From the NCBI GenBank assembly GCA_030015575.1, contig CM057344.1, positions 188,745,044 through 188,809,043 on the forward strand: DNA of 64,000 nt, read 5' to 3'. Positions within the stretch are counted from its first letter, which is position 1; every line of letters begins with the position of its first letter. The translations under genes and the position numbers were made by a program. The notes under the pieces were generated by a model. The model did not search any database. It had not been told where the DNA came from and saw only the letters and a list, made by a program, of their open reading frames with translations. Shown in pieces: positions 8,890-21,100 of the stretch. Source of the DNA: Agapanthus africanus. Its lineage: Eukaryota; Streptophyta; Magnoliopsida; Asparagales; Amaryllidaceae.

Positions 8890-11685
8890 GTAGCGACCAT
8901 ATCACGCCTTAATCAAGATAATAAAACGGATATATTGACCAAACCCGCTTGTTATACTGAGCTGGGGAACGTTGGTCCCGCTCCAACTTATAATTGTTAT
9001 AAGACAGAGCGGGAAATTGGGGAATACCAGATTTCCCGTGCCGACCAAACGAAGAGAGTGCATGCTGATGCATCATCTTCGGGTGTGTTCATTACAAAGA
9101 ACTGTTTCTCTGTATCCTCTACGTCCTGGGTATGTGATACCAGATCAGGATCCCAGATATGTAATCTGTTACATAGGGCTACAGAAAGGTAGAGAACTGA
9201 GAACGGGTGATAAGTTTCATGAGACAGAAAACGGGGCAAGTGTTGCAGCCAAGTCTGTTGGTCACTGTCACCCTGTATTACCTATACATTGATTCTGAAC
9301 AAATTCTATTAGATACCGAACCTGATATACAAAATAATATCAGTCTCTTTATTAGTAAAGAAATGATAAAATTTTGTATTGTTGGATAATGTTTTGAACA
9401 TTTCCTATATCAAAAGTTGATCGGATCAGGCACGTTATCTAAAAGCGTTGATGTTCTAAATCAAACTACAGTTCTTTAGTATACTGAACACACACAAGAG
9501 GAAGAGTTCAGAAATGAACGAATCCTTCTTGAGGCATTGTAGACTAGGTCATATCAATGCGACCCGACTAGCTGAAGTTACATGAAGATGAATATTTAAA
9601 TCAGTTTGAATCTACATCTTGTGAAACTTTCCAGTCATGTCACAAAGATAAGATGACCATAGCTCCGTTTACTGGAAACAGAGAAAGAGTTGGTGATCTC
9701 TTAGGATGATACATGTTGATGTATGTAAGGTCCCCTGTCTACACATGCCAAGACCGGTTCTTTATACTTCATTAATTTCTCTGATGATCTCTTTTGATTC
9801 AGAAATATGTTCCTGTTGAAACACAAGTCAGAACCTTTTGAGATATTCACAGAATATAAGTTAGAAGTAGAGAACCAATACGGGTATAAGTATTATGTCC
9901 TTTGATGAGATCAAGGAGGAGAATACTTGAGTACGAAATTCTTGGAGTTTTCTAAAGGAGAATGAGATTCTCTCTCAGCATTACTCCTCCGTATACACCA
10001 TAGCACGATGGTGTATCGGGGCGGAGCAATCACACCCTATATGATATGGTGCACTCTATGATGAGTACTACTGTGTTTCCTATTTCCTTTCTGGGAGTTA
10101 TGCACTTGAGAAGCTGCATACCTATTGAATAGGGTTCAAATCAAATCAGTTGCCTACCACTTCATATTTGATATGATAAGGGAAGAGCCCATCTCTTAAG
10201 TTAGTTAAGATTTGGGGTTGTCCAGCCTATGTATGAAAAGCAAAATCCGGACAAGCTCGAGGCAAGGTCTGTAATGTAGAACTGGAAAGGTTCCAGCTAT
10301 ACAAAACTGCAGCTGATGATTTGATAAAACCAAAGGATTCAATAGTTACCAACGAACCTCAGCCTCTCCGCCGATCTAGTAGGGTTCCTCACCCACCTGA
10401 GAGATACTTCAGTTTCTCTATGACAGTGGGAGCGAGGATTGCATCATGAGATGATGACCCAACTAGTTTCGAGCTGGCCATCAGGAGTGGGACTCTGTAA
10501 GAATGGCTGGATGCTTAGCGATCTGAGATGGAATCCATGTACACCAACAAAGTATGGACTTTGGCTGCTATATCTAAAGGGTTAAATCCCCCTCAGGAGC
10601 AAGTATATCTTGAGAAGATTACTTGGTGTAGATGGAAAAGTTGAGACTTTCAAAGCTAGACTTGTTAAAGTTTTTCGTCATAGACCAGGCGTGGATTATG
10701 ATGAAACCTTTTCAAGTGGTTATGCTTAAGTCCATCCAGATCCTACTTGCGGCTACATACCATGACTACGATATCTGGCGGTTGGGTGCCATGACTACTT
10801 TTCTAAATGATGTTTTAGAAGAGAACGTCTATAAGTACACAGCCAGAGGGCTTCGTAGACAGTGGGAGCAGCGGAAACATGTACAAGATGCTTTATAGGA
10901 TAAAGCAGGTATCGCGGAGTTGGAACATCTGTTTTGATGTGATTAGTCAAAGAGTTTGACATCATCAAAATGGTAGATGAACCTTGTATAAACAAAAAGG
11001 TAGTAGGGAGTATGGTGTTGATCCTCGTAGAGTACGTGGATGACATACTCTTGATAAGAAAGGAGTTTCCTATGCTACGCTCGGTCAATCTCCGCTTATC
11101 ACAATGATTATCCATATAAGATCAAAGTGATACCTCCTAAATTCTGGGTTTTAGATCTATGAGATAGATCTGATTGGATGTTAGGATTCTCACTAGTTTT
11201 AGTGAGATGGTATCAATCGATCCTGGGGAGAATCACTGGAAGGGTTCCAGGGTGATAAAGACGACTGAATATCAGTCACAGGCATTGTCTTTACCCTCAG
11301 AAAAGGGACGGTATATTGGAAGAGTTCCAAGCTAGATACCGTGGCATACTAGACGATAAAGGCTAGATACATCGCTACTTCAGATGCTACCAAAGAGGCT
11401 GTTTGGGTGTATATTAGTTCATGAGATGAACTTCGTTCCTACCATTGTGAGACAATGGAGTTATGGCTTATGCCAAGGAACGCCCGTCCCATCAGTGATC
11501 CAGACATATTCTGAGGCAGCATCACCTGATCATGGAGATAGTTGATCTCCAGGGTGATCGAGGTTAGGAGAGTAGACTCAGAGGACAGCACGGCGGATCC
11601 ACTCACAAAGGCCTTTTCCCAGAGAGAGACTTTTATGGGATGGTTGAGTATGAGATACTACAACCACTGCTACAGATGGCCCTAG
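8890..11685 (+). pseudogene. Degenerate gag-pol of element A
   Basis: Domains appear in copia order but are full of stops and frameshifts. A Gag stub runs straight into the zinc-knuckle relic and the protease region (8890-9290). The pre-integrase and integrase lie at about 9290-10250, RT at about 10450-11110 and an RNase H relic at about 11210-11685. The Gag start reads ATA in place of ATG. The integrase third catalytic residue is Gly (GTATCGGGG where G has GTCTCGGAG). One extra base after the FLND segment shifts the RT frame (TARGLRRQWEQ). YVDD survives in RT (about 11036), but the part after it and the RT-RNase H connection are deleted. All of these lesions are shared with B, D and E. Confidence 0.9.
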
Positions 11686-11699
11686 TGCAAGTGGGAGAT
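11686..11699 (+). other. Polypurine tract of element A
   Basis: TGCAAGTGGGAGAT lies directly before the 3' LTR and primes plus-strand synthesis. It directly follows the pol stop codon. Confidence 0.9.
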
Positions 11700-13892
11700 T
11701 GTTAGTTATATGTATGCCCTAGAGGCCATTACTGTACATTGGATGTATATTGTAGTGGATGCTTGGACATATATAGGGAGGACTTTCTTGCTCGACATGA
11801 TAGTATGCTATCTGGTTGCTCTTTACCTTAACGTGTACACTGATTGTCCCTCTGTTACATGTTGGTAAAGCCCTTAGGATGTGTACTTGACTACCTGGAC
11901 TATGATGCAGATCATACTAGTGGGGACATGGTAGTCCATAAGTACATCCTTCAAGGTCCCTAGTCGTGGGTGTATCGAGACAGGGCATCGATATACCAGA
12001 GTAGACTAGCGTATACCTTCTCGACCCATACAGATGGGCGATGGATGATCCCATATCCATTGGTGTTTGACATCAGAGATGATATACGAGTGCTCAGTGG
12101 AGACTGGGTACACTGGACGGACTCGCCGAGAACACCCAGATGGTATTATACCTTACGTCAGATGGCAGTTCTCTGGTGACACTGGTACAGAATAGTCTGT
12201 TGATCCGAGATCGTCATAGAGTCTTGTGTGGTTCCCACTGTGCTTTGATTTCCACTTTACCACGTCCAAGAGGGCGTGCAAAACGGTGGTTTTTGGGTAC
12301 AGTCCCGAGTCACATGGAGGCAATGAGCGATAGGAGGGGATTCGTCTCTCCCGGTATAGGGAGTTGATGTTGCGCTGTGTTTGATTGGCTATAACCGGAA
12401 ATCCCTGGCCAGGGTCGCTGAGATTTACTGGTAAGTGTTACCAGTAGTTTCTCAAACTGTTATAGACCTCATATCGACACGACTTATCGAGCTATTGGGG
12501 TCTGACGTTTACCAGCCCTAGGCGAGATATGCGACATATCAGACGATCAGACCGGACTGTACGGTAAGTGTTACTGGTTGGATTCACAGGAGTGTGAGCG
12601 GGCTTGCTCGTCGATCTTCTGATCGCTCAATACCCGGGTGGCCGTTACGTTTAGCAGACCGCTTGCGGCTTGTGGGTGTTTGATATGATCAACACCTGCT
12701 GCCGGCGTATTGACGAGTCTTTAGAGTCCTACACAGAGGTTTCCTGGCTCAAGCGAAACAAAATAGGAGCGCATATGAGATATCTGCGGGACCGAGAATA
12801 ATGCGTGTATGTGATACCGTATTTCATTCTCGCGATGAATGTATCGAATGGTTGTATGCGATATAACCTAGTTATCGAATCAAGAATTGATTCGATAAGC
12901 CGATACATTGGATACTAGTCGGTTATGTGTGACATGACCGGATCATTGAATCAAGTGTTGATTTGATGATTTAATGTATAATTATATATTTGATATATTA
13001 CTTTGCATTAACTAGTATTGGTTCACTTTAAATGGATTTTCTCACTTGTAGTTCACAAGTTGTATATATGATATACTTTTGTGCACTTGATTGTATCATA
13101 TTTGATGATACATGTTAACTTGGTTAAGTGTAAAGATTAAACCATGGTTAAGTTAATGATTAGGGTTTTACTTTTCTTTCTTATTTATTTTGGAAAGAAT
13201 AAAGAGAAAATGGTGGCTTTCTTTGTTTGTAGTTGAATCTTCATGAAGGTTTGACTTTGTAACCATTTTTTCTTCATGCTTAACCCTAACCATTTAAACA
13301 AACCATGGTCTATTCTCTACACTTAACTAGGGTTAGGATATGATAAGTATTCATATTTTTTTCTATTTTGAAAATACTTATGAAATACTTTCTTCTTCTT
13401 CTTCATCTTCTTAAATGAAGAAAGCTTGACTTCATCAATGGTGAATTGATGAAATGAGTGAGAAATCCAATTCTAAAGTGAACCCACTTCCTATTTCTTC
13501 ATCCTCTACCTCTTGCCAAGTAGTAGAGTGTGTTTTCTTCACAAGTTTCATGACTTGGTGAAGTTGGAGCTTGATCTAGCGATGCCTCGACGTAGATCAT
13601 CTTTGGCATCGTAGTCGATGACCTAGCCCGTCCTTTCTCCGATGAAGCCGACGCTAGAGCCCAAGATCCGATTAGTACAGCGAGGAGACTTCATCGCGGA
13701 GCCATGGAGGTGGAGAATCGGATCTACAAAGGTTGTATTTCCGTATACTCGTAGTTAAGTTGTTAGCTAGTTTAGTTTTCGCCTAAATATCTAGTTAACG
13801 ATCCGTATTAGGGTTTCTCAGCACCCGGAATTTTTGAAATCGGCATGGTTGATGCCTTGTGAGTCCTCTTGAGAGTGCCTAGGAACCCTACA
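11700..13892 (+). repeat. 3' LTR of element A
   Basis: 2193 bp, with the same ends as the 5' copy (TGTTAG...CCCTACA), followed by the ctccc target duplication. It shows a few substitutions and a shorter TTTA run than the 5' LTR. Confidence 0.97.
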
Positions 13893-13897
13893 CTCCC
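13893..13897. repeat. Target-site duplication of element A, right copy
   Basis: ctccc matches 3318-3322. The next bases, through about 13925, resume F leader sequence (compare 39541-39572 in C). Confidence 0.95.
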
Positions 13898-14862
13898 CAC
13901 CTTGGGTCTATCCTAATGCGGAAAAGATAAAAGAAAATGCAAGGAAATTGATTTAAGATTTGTGAGTTTTCATTTCAAGAAACATAAAGAAAATAGAGAT
14001 CTAGAATCAAAAATCAAGAAATCAAGAAAATGTCCAAATTGTTTGAATTATCAAGATTTGTAAAGAGGCTTGTCGGAATCGATCCAATTGATAGTGATGA
14101 TGAATACTAATTATTACAAATTCTTATCTATTGAAGATTTTTTGCTAGAGTGATGATGATCAATGAGAATTAGGGAACTTTTGAAGAAACTAGAGTTTCT
14201 TCATCATCATCCCTTGTCCTTTCATTAATTATCATTCAAATTCTAGCCTCTAGCAAATTAAATCACCGATTGTTGATCTCTAATTTGGAGCGAAAACATT
14301 CAAGAAAGCGATCTCGCTCAAATTAGGTTTTCGATGATTCAATTTCCTAAAGTTTACAAAACTCATAAGACTTAAGAATCGTTCAAGAATTTAATCATCA
14401 TTATCTATCTATTTTCTCGATTCCGCTACAAGCGGAGTTTTCACTCAAATATCATGAAAAAGAAAAGAATCAAGAATCTATAACTCTTCATAATGCAAGA
14501 ATATAAAGAAAAGCAAGTTCTTAGAATTTTCACATTTTATTCCTCAACTTTTAGTTACAATTCACTCAAAAACTACAAGATTTGAGAAGGAACTAAATTG
14601 TCGAAACTAGCTTCGCTTCGGTCTTCTTGAGTCGCGGATCATGATGGATCTCTTGCTCGGATGAAGATCGGCGTTACTTCAAAGGCTCGTCGAATACTTG
14701 TTTGATTTGGTACTCGATGAGTCTTGATTTGGCTTTGGAATTGGATTTGGTCTAGGGTTTTTAGTTGCAAGTTGTATCACTCAACTTGCGGAATTTTGGC
14801 TCAATATTCAACCACTCAATTAATGAACTAATGAACAACCTTTTTAACGAAGCCATAGATGC

Positions 14863-14872
14863 CTTTTTATAG
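14863..14872 (-). promoter_or_regulatory. TATA-box-like site in the unassigned segment
   Basis: The minus-strand sequence CTATAAAAAG is a good plant TATA match, with a possible AATAAAA poly(A) signal about 330 bases downstream. There is no transcript evidence. Confidence 0.4.
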
Positions 14873-14882
14873 TTTTCACTCA

Positions 14883-15073
14883 AGCTTCCCCTAGAAGCCA
14901 GGTCTAGCTTCCCTTGGAAGCTTGGTTGTTATGAGTCTTGCATAGGAAGCTGGGGTAGAGAAGTTTCTAAATTAAGGTAGTTAGCTAGCTTGCATGAGAA
15001 GTTTGGTTGTTATGAAGCTTGCATGAGAAGCTTGGTAGGTATTAAGCTTGCACAAGAAACTTGGCTGTTAGAA
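14883..15073. repeat. 29-bp minisatellite
   Basis: Units of 29 bases built on agcttgcatgagaag and ttggttgttatga lie head to tail at 14987-15015, 15016-15044 and 15045-15073. More diverged units lie at 14906-14934 and 14935-14963, with a partial one from 14883. Confidence 0.8.
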
Positions 15074-15157
15074 AGGAAGCTTCTGGAGATTTCTAGGAAC
15101 TGAAGCATCTTGAAGAATTTTTTTCCGTTGAGAAGAAACCTCTATAGAAAATTTCTG

Positions 15158-15234
15158 CCACCGACGAGTCGGATCGGCCGCGAATCCGCGGCGGATTGGC
15201 CTGACTCGGCCGCGGATCCATGGCCGTTTGGTGG
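15158..15234. other. GC-rich hairpin in the unassigned segment
   Basis: CCACC (15158) and GGTGG (15230) enclose repeated CGGCCGCG-type words and a central AATCCGC/GCGGATT. It resembles in style, not in sequence, the leader hairpins of the family elements. Confidence 0.5.
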
Positions 15235-15599
15235 ATTTGTTGTATGAAACTTTCAGTGTTTATTTGTGTTGTCTTTATGGCACTTTCCTGATGTCTGGAA
15301 TATTTTTATACTTTCTTATTTACTGCCAGATCATAAGTCTTGGACTTGATGCATTTTATCAGCACTTTTAGCAGTTCCGGCTCCTTTATCTGGAGAATTT
15401 CCTGCACACAATCTCAAGACAAGTGTTGATACACAAAAGATCATGCGTTTTAAAATAAACACACAATTTTCCTCATAATGCTGGTTATAATGTATAACAC
15501 ATGTTATTTGGTATTTTGCAGACAAATTGGTAATATGTGCTATATTTATACCAAACACCTTTAGATGATTACAAGGAGTAGGGAAATTGATGTGTTAAA

Positions 15600-16109
15600 A
15601 ATGCAATATTTTCGACTGATCACCTTCTCAAAATCCACTTGCTCCCGATGGGTTTTACCCCTTCAGGTGCAACTACCAAAGTCATACTTTGTTGGTGTAC
15701 ATGGATTCCATCTCAGATCGCATAGCATCCAGCCATTTCAAAGAGTCCCTACTCGTGATGGCCTGCTCGAAACTAGTTGGGTCATCATCTTCCATGATGC
15801 AATTCTCACTCCCACCGTCATTGAGAAAACCATAATATCTCTCAGGTGGATGAGGAACCTTACTAGATCTGTGGAGAGGCTGAGGTTCGTCGGGAACTAT
15901 TGAATCCTCCAGTTCTATATAATCATCAGCTGTTAGTTTGTCTAGCAGGAACTCCTTCTAGTTCTACCTCATAACCACTAATTTCTTCCTTAAGAAATTC
16001 CTTTTCTAAAAAGGTGACATGTTGAGAAATAAAACATATTTTGCTCCTCAGTGTGAAAGAAGATATACCCTCGTGAATGTTCGGAATATCCAACAAACTT
16101 ATACAGTAC
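15600..16109 (-). pseudogene. RT and integrase-linker fragment of element C
   Basis: Minus-strand copia sequence covers the region from the RT N-terminus (equivalent to MYTNKVW and the preceding stretch in G) back to the linker after the integrase. Homology begins at about 15620. Everything downstream in C (RT catalytic part, RNase H, 3' LTR) is missing, replaced by the unassigned segment. It is cut at 16114 by the insertion of G and continues at 26242. Confidence 0.8.
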
Positions 16110-16114
16110 TAACC
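16110..16114. repeat. Target-site duplication of element G, left copy
   Basis: taacc directly before the LTR matches 26242-26246. Confidence 0.95.
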
Positions 16115-18156
16115 TGTAAGTCCACGTTGCCCACCCCGGTGCTTGCGGGGAGGCGGAAAACGGAATAAAAATCGGATTTTTATGAGCTTAGGCAACATGG
16201 ACTAGAGCTAGAAGGATCTTTGCTAAACAAAAACTTGCTAAAGCTAACTAGAAACTAGCTAAGTGCTAGAAAGGTTATACCTTGGGCTTTATGTCCTTCT
16301 CTCCTTGCTCCTTGGAGTAGTGGAAGGAGGTCACCTTGTCGTCTTCTCCCGTCAAAGAAAGATCCACCCGAAAGCCTCAACCTTTGGCTTCAACTCCAAG
16401 CTAGAAGTAACTAGGGTGCAAGAAGTGCTAGTCCTTGAACCCTAGATGAGAGTAGAGATGATCAAGAGAGGGTTTTTCTCAAGCTCAAGTGTTTCTCAAC
16501 ACATGAGAGGGATAGAGCTTGAGGGAGAGAAAGAACAAGAGAGAGAAAAGATATGATAGAATGAGAATAGAATAAACCATTCTCACTAATATATGTGTAT
16601 TATTTTAATTAGATAATTAGTAAGATAATTGTCATGGCATAATCAAGACATGACCATTATCATTTCATTTTAAATGCAAATTGCAAGGATCAAAGAGCAT
16701 CTTCCAAATGAAATGATGATGGTCAAAGTGTCAACCAAGGTCAACAAGTCAATAAGGTCAATTGGTCAACAACCATAACCATGCTCAATTATTAAACTAA
16801 TATCAATTAACAATAATACACACATAAGCATTAGGGTTAGCAAAATGACAATAGTCACTAACCCTAAACAAAGTCCTCTCCCTCTGTCTCAAGCAACTGT
16901 GCATACACACCCGCATTCATGATCCGAGGAACACGAATACAATGAGAAAAACCAATCCCAAATCATATACTAGGATCCGGCTTAAACCAAAGCCTGCTAG
17001 TATAAACTGTCCGGACAGCAAACGTGCACAAGTGCGCGAATGTGAACGAACCCTGTCGCAAAACCATGCGACCTCTACTCATTTTGCCTAAAGGCGAATA
17101 GCTCTCTGTGTGGGACTCTAAAGACTCGACACTACGCTGGCAATGGGTTTAACCACAGACCGCAAGCGGCACTAGCTGTACGTAACGGTCCCCAGGTAGA
17201 TGTCGATAAGAAGACTGACGAGGTGAACCCCATCTGAACTCCTACTGAGCCTGTATGTAACAATCTCCGTACAGTCCGGTCTGTTCGTCTGATACATCGC
17301 ATGGCGGGCCTAGGGGGGCGGTGAACGTCAGTCCCCTAATAGCGGTACAAGTCGTGTCGGAGTGTAGCCCAGAACACCCTGAGATAACACTGGAAACCTA
17401 CCAGTATATCTCGCTTGCCCTGGCCAGGGACTACTCGTGTAATGGCTCTCCTGGACACAGCGCGATGTCAACCCCCAATACCGGGAGAGACGAATCCTGT
17501 CTAACCGTCACTGCTTCCAAGTGCTTCGGGACTGCACCCAAAAACTACCTGTTTGCACGACTCCTTTGAGCCGTGGTAGGGTAGTAATCAAAGAGCAGTG
17601 GGAACACACTCGAGGCGAAGTGACAGTGTCAAGTCAGCGGACTAAGCTGTACTCATGTCACCTGGGAACTGATAACTGACGATAGGTATAATACCAACCA
17701 ACAGTTCCCGACGAGTCCTGTCCAGTATACTCGTAACCCAACGAGCACCCGCATACTATCTCAAGTACGACGTACTGACGGCTGTGGGACAGACCGTTTC
17801 CCACACTGGGATGAGAAGCGCATACGCTAGTCTACTCCGGAGTATCGATGCCCTGTCTCGATAGTCCAACGACTAGGGACCTGTATAAGGATGTGCTTAT
17901 AGATCACCCAGCTCCCACGAGTGTGAGCGCCATCACAACGCTGGTAATCAAGCAAAGATCCTAAGGGCTATACTAATATGTATATCAGCAATATGCTAAA
18001 AGAAACACATGCACATATTAAAGCAGAGACAAACCAAGTAGCATACTACCATTTCGAGCAAGATTGTATATACAACTGTGAATATCCCAAGCTTCCATCA
18101 AGTAATATACAAACTAGTACGATACAGTAATGGCCTCTAAGGCATATACACTAACA
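16115..18156 (-). repeat. 3' LTR of element G
   Basis: 2042 bp, the same length as its partner. In sense direction it starts TGTTAGTGTATATGCC and ends GTGGACTTACA. The small ORFs inside it lie on the antisense strand and are not credible genes. Confidence 0.97.
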
Positions 18157-18170
18157 GTCTCCCACTTTCA
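18157..18170 (-). other. Polypurine tract of element G
   Basis: Sense strand TGAAAGTGGGAGAC lies between the pol stop codon and the 3' LTR. Confidence 0.9.
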
Positions 18171-21100
18171 CTAAGGCCATGTACTGGCGTATCGAAGACC
18201 TATCATCTCGATCAGCCGCTCGAACTGAGTCTGGGGCAAGGCCTTGGTGAATGGATCTGCTGTGTTATCCTCTGATGCAACTCTCCGGACCTCGATCTCC
18301 TGGCGATCTACGATCTCCCTGATCAGGTGATACCGTCTTAAGATGTGTCTGGATTTCTGATGGGACCTGGGTTCCTTCGCTAAAGCTATAGCCCCGTTGT
18401 TGTCGCAATACAAAGGTATTGGGTCAACAATGGACGGAACCACCTGAAGTTCTCTCAAGAACTTCCTCATCCAGACAGCTTCTTTTGCGGCATCAGATGC
18501 AGCGATGTATTCCGCTTCCATAGTCGAGTCAGCAACGGTTTCCTGTTTGGAACTCTTCCAACACACCGCCCCTCCATTGAGGGTAAAGACAAAACCCGAC
18601 ATGGACTTGGAATCATCCTTGTCACTCTGGAAGCTGGAGTCAGCAAAGGCCTCAATCTGCAGGTATTTTTCGCCATACACCAAGAACATCTCCTTAGTCC
18701 TTCTCAGGTACTTGAGAATGTTCTTTACTGCTATCCAATGTTTCTCCCCAGGGTTTGACTGATACCTGCTTACCACACTGAGTGCATAAGCCACATCCGG
18801 TCTGGTACACAACATCGCATACATTATAGAGCCTACCGCAGAAGCGTAGGGTATAATAAACATGCGATCCCTCTCCAAATCAGTCTTGGGAGACATCTCT
18901 TTGGAGAGAGTGATCCCGTGACAAGCCGGTAGATTACCGCGCTTGGAATCTTCCATACTGAATCTCTTCAGTATGGTGTCGATGTACCTGGACTGCGAAA
19001 GTCCTAATATCCTCTTGGATCTGTCACGGTAGATCCGGATACCCAGAATGTATGAGGCATCACCCAGGTCTTTCATGGAGAACCTGTGTGACAAGAACCC
19101 CTTGACAGATTGTAGCATAGGAATGTCATTTCCTATTAAGAGAATGTCATCCACGTATAAAACGAGGAATACCACAGTTCTCGCTACAAATCTACAATAG
19201 ATGCATGGTTCATCTGGATTTTTGATAAAGCCAAATTCCTTGACCGTCTCATCAAAACAGATGTTCCAACTCCGCGATGCCTGCTTTAGTCCATAAATGG
19301 ACTTAAGCAACTTGCACACCTTTCCACTGCTCCCACTCTGAATGAAACCCTCTGGCTGATCCATATAGACACACTCCTCTAAATGACCATTTAGAAAAGC
19401 TGTCTTTACGTCCATCTGCCAAATCTCATAATCGTGGAAGGCAGCAATGGCAAGAAGGATCCGAATGGATTTCAGCATAGCCACTGGAGAAAAGGTTTCG
19501 TCATAGTCCAAACCAGGTCGCTGACGAATACCCTTTGCTAGCAGTCTAGCTTTATAGGTCTCAACCTGTCCATCTACACCAATCTTCCTTTTGAAGATCC
19601 ACTTGCATCCTTCGGGTTTTACCCCATCTGGAGTAATGTCCAACGTCCATACTTTGTTGGTGTACATGGACTCCATCTCGGTCCGCATTGCATCCAGCCA
19701 TTTTACCGAGTCGACGCTCTGAATGGCTTGCTGGAAGCTAGTAGGCACATCAAAGTCTATGATGCAATCCTCCCTATCCCCGTCAATGAGAAAACCGTAG
19801 TATCTCTCGGGCGGATGAGACTGCCTACTACTCCTGCGGTGTGGCGTGGGAATGTCCTGATCTTTCGAACCCTCTGGTTCTACTAAGCTTTCAGTAATAG
19901 CTCGTGGTTCTGGAATTTCTTCCAGTTCTACTGCGCTCCCACTTAATTCTTTTTCTATGAACTGGTGTTCTAGAAAGTGGGCATGGCGAGAAACAAGGAC
20001 TTTTTGTTCCTCTTCGCAATAGAAGTAATATCCCTTGGAGTTCTTTGGATATCCCACAAACTTGCACTGTACTGAGCGTGCCTCGAGCTTGTCCGCATGC
20101 TGCTTTTTTACAAAAGCTGGACATCCCCATGTCTTAATGTGATTAAGATAGGGTCTCTTCCCACACCACATCTGATATGGTGTAGTAGGCACAGTCTTAG
20201 TTGGAACTCGGTTCAAAAGGTATACAGCTGATTCTAGCGCATATCCCCAGAACGATCGCGGCAACTCAGCATTACTCATCATGGACCGTACCATATCCAA
20301 TAGGGTTCGGTTCCGTCTCTCCGATACACCGTTATGTTGCGGAGTGTATGGAGGAGTAAGCTGAAAGAGAATTCCATTCTCTTTTAAGTAACCCAGGAAC
20401 TCGGCACTCAAGTATTCACCACCTCGATCAGATCTCAGTGTCTTTATACTTTTGCCTGTTTGTTTTTCTACTTCATTCTTATATTCCTGGAATTTTTCAA
20501 AAGCCTCGGATTTATGTTTCATTAAGAAGACATAACCGTACCTTGAAAAGTCATCCGTAAAAGTAATGAAGTAAGAATAACCGCTTCGTGCATGTGTAGA
20601 CATTGGACCGCACACGTCGCTGTGTACGAGTCCCAAGAGCTCGCTCGCTCTTTCTCCGTGTCCAGTGAACGGAGTCTTTGTCATCTTTCCTTTGAGACAG
20701 GATTGACAAGTTGCATACGATTGATATTCGAACGGATCCAAATATCCTTCTGCATGTAACTTAGTCAACCTTCTCTCATTGATGTGACCCAGTCTACAAT
20801 GCCATAAGAAAGTTTTATTTATTTCTGGAGACTTTCTTTTGTGTGTATTCTGGACATTAAAAATCTGTGGCTGGTTTAATACGTATATACCGTTGTTCAA
20901 TGTACCTGACCCAATCAAAATTTGATTAAGGTGAATGTTCACTACATTACTTACAAATGCAAATTCATAACCTTCTTTAGATAATAAAGATACAGAAATG
21001 ATATTACAGGTTTCATTTGGTACATAATAACAACTACGCAAAACCAAAAAATGTCCAGCCGACAATCCCAGGTGATAGTCCCCCACGGCCTCAGCATCCA

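Larger units (their letters stand above)
3323..13892 (+). mobile_element. Element A: complete-length, defective copia LTR retrotransposon
   Basis: Two LTRs in the same direction bound a 6.2-kb interior with a tRNA-Met primer site at one end and a polypurine tract at the other. Perfect ctccc duplications flank the whole 10.57-kb element. The interior holds a long leader and a degenerate gag-pol. It inserted into the leader of F in the opposite direction. It has the family Gag deletion, the ATA Gag start and the integrase Glu-to-Gly change, so it could not have encoded its own transposition in its present form. Confidence 0.97.
13926..15600. other. Unassigned repeat-like segment between F and C
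   Basis: AT-rich DNA with no similarity to the other leaders or LTRs in the window. On the minus strand it has a TATA-like CTATAAAAAG (14863-14872) and, about 330 bases downstream, AATAAAA (complement near 14541). This is the spacing of a promoter and poly(A) signal in an LTR. Upstream of them, in that sense, lie a 29-bp minisatellite and a GC-rich hairpin. No LTR ends were found. The 75-codon minus-strand ORF at 15331-15558 has no recognisable domain. It may be a truncated LTR of another family. Confidence 0.45.

Noticed and set aside
15331..15558. A 75-codon minus-strand ORF in the unassigned segment as a host gene exon.
   Set aside because: No recognisable domain, no clear splice structure, and it is surrounded by repeat-derived DNA.
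17321..17569. An 82-codon ORF identical in both LTRs of G.
   Set aside because: It lies antisense to the element and is duplicated only because LTRs are duplicated.
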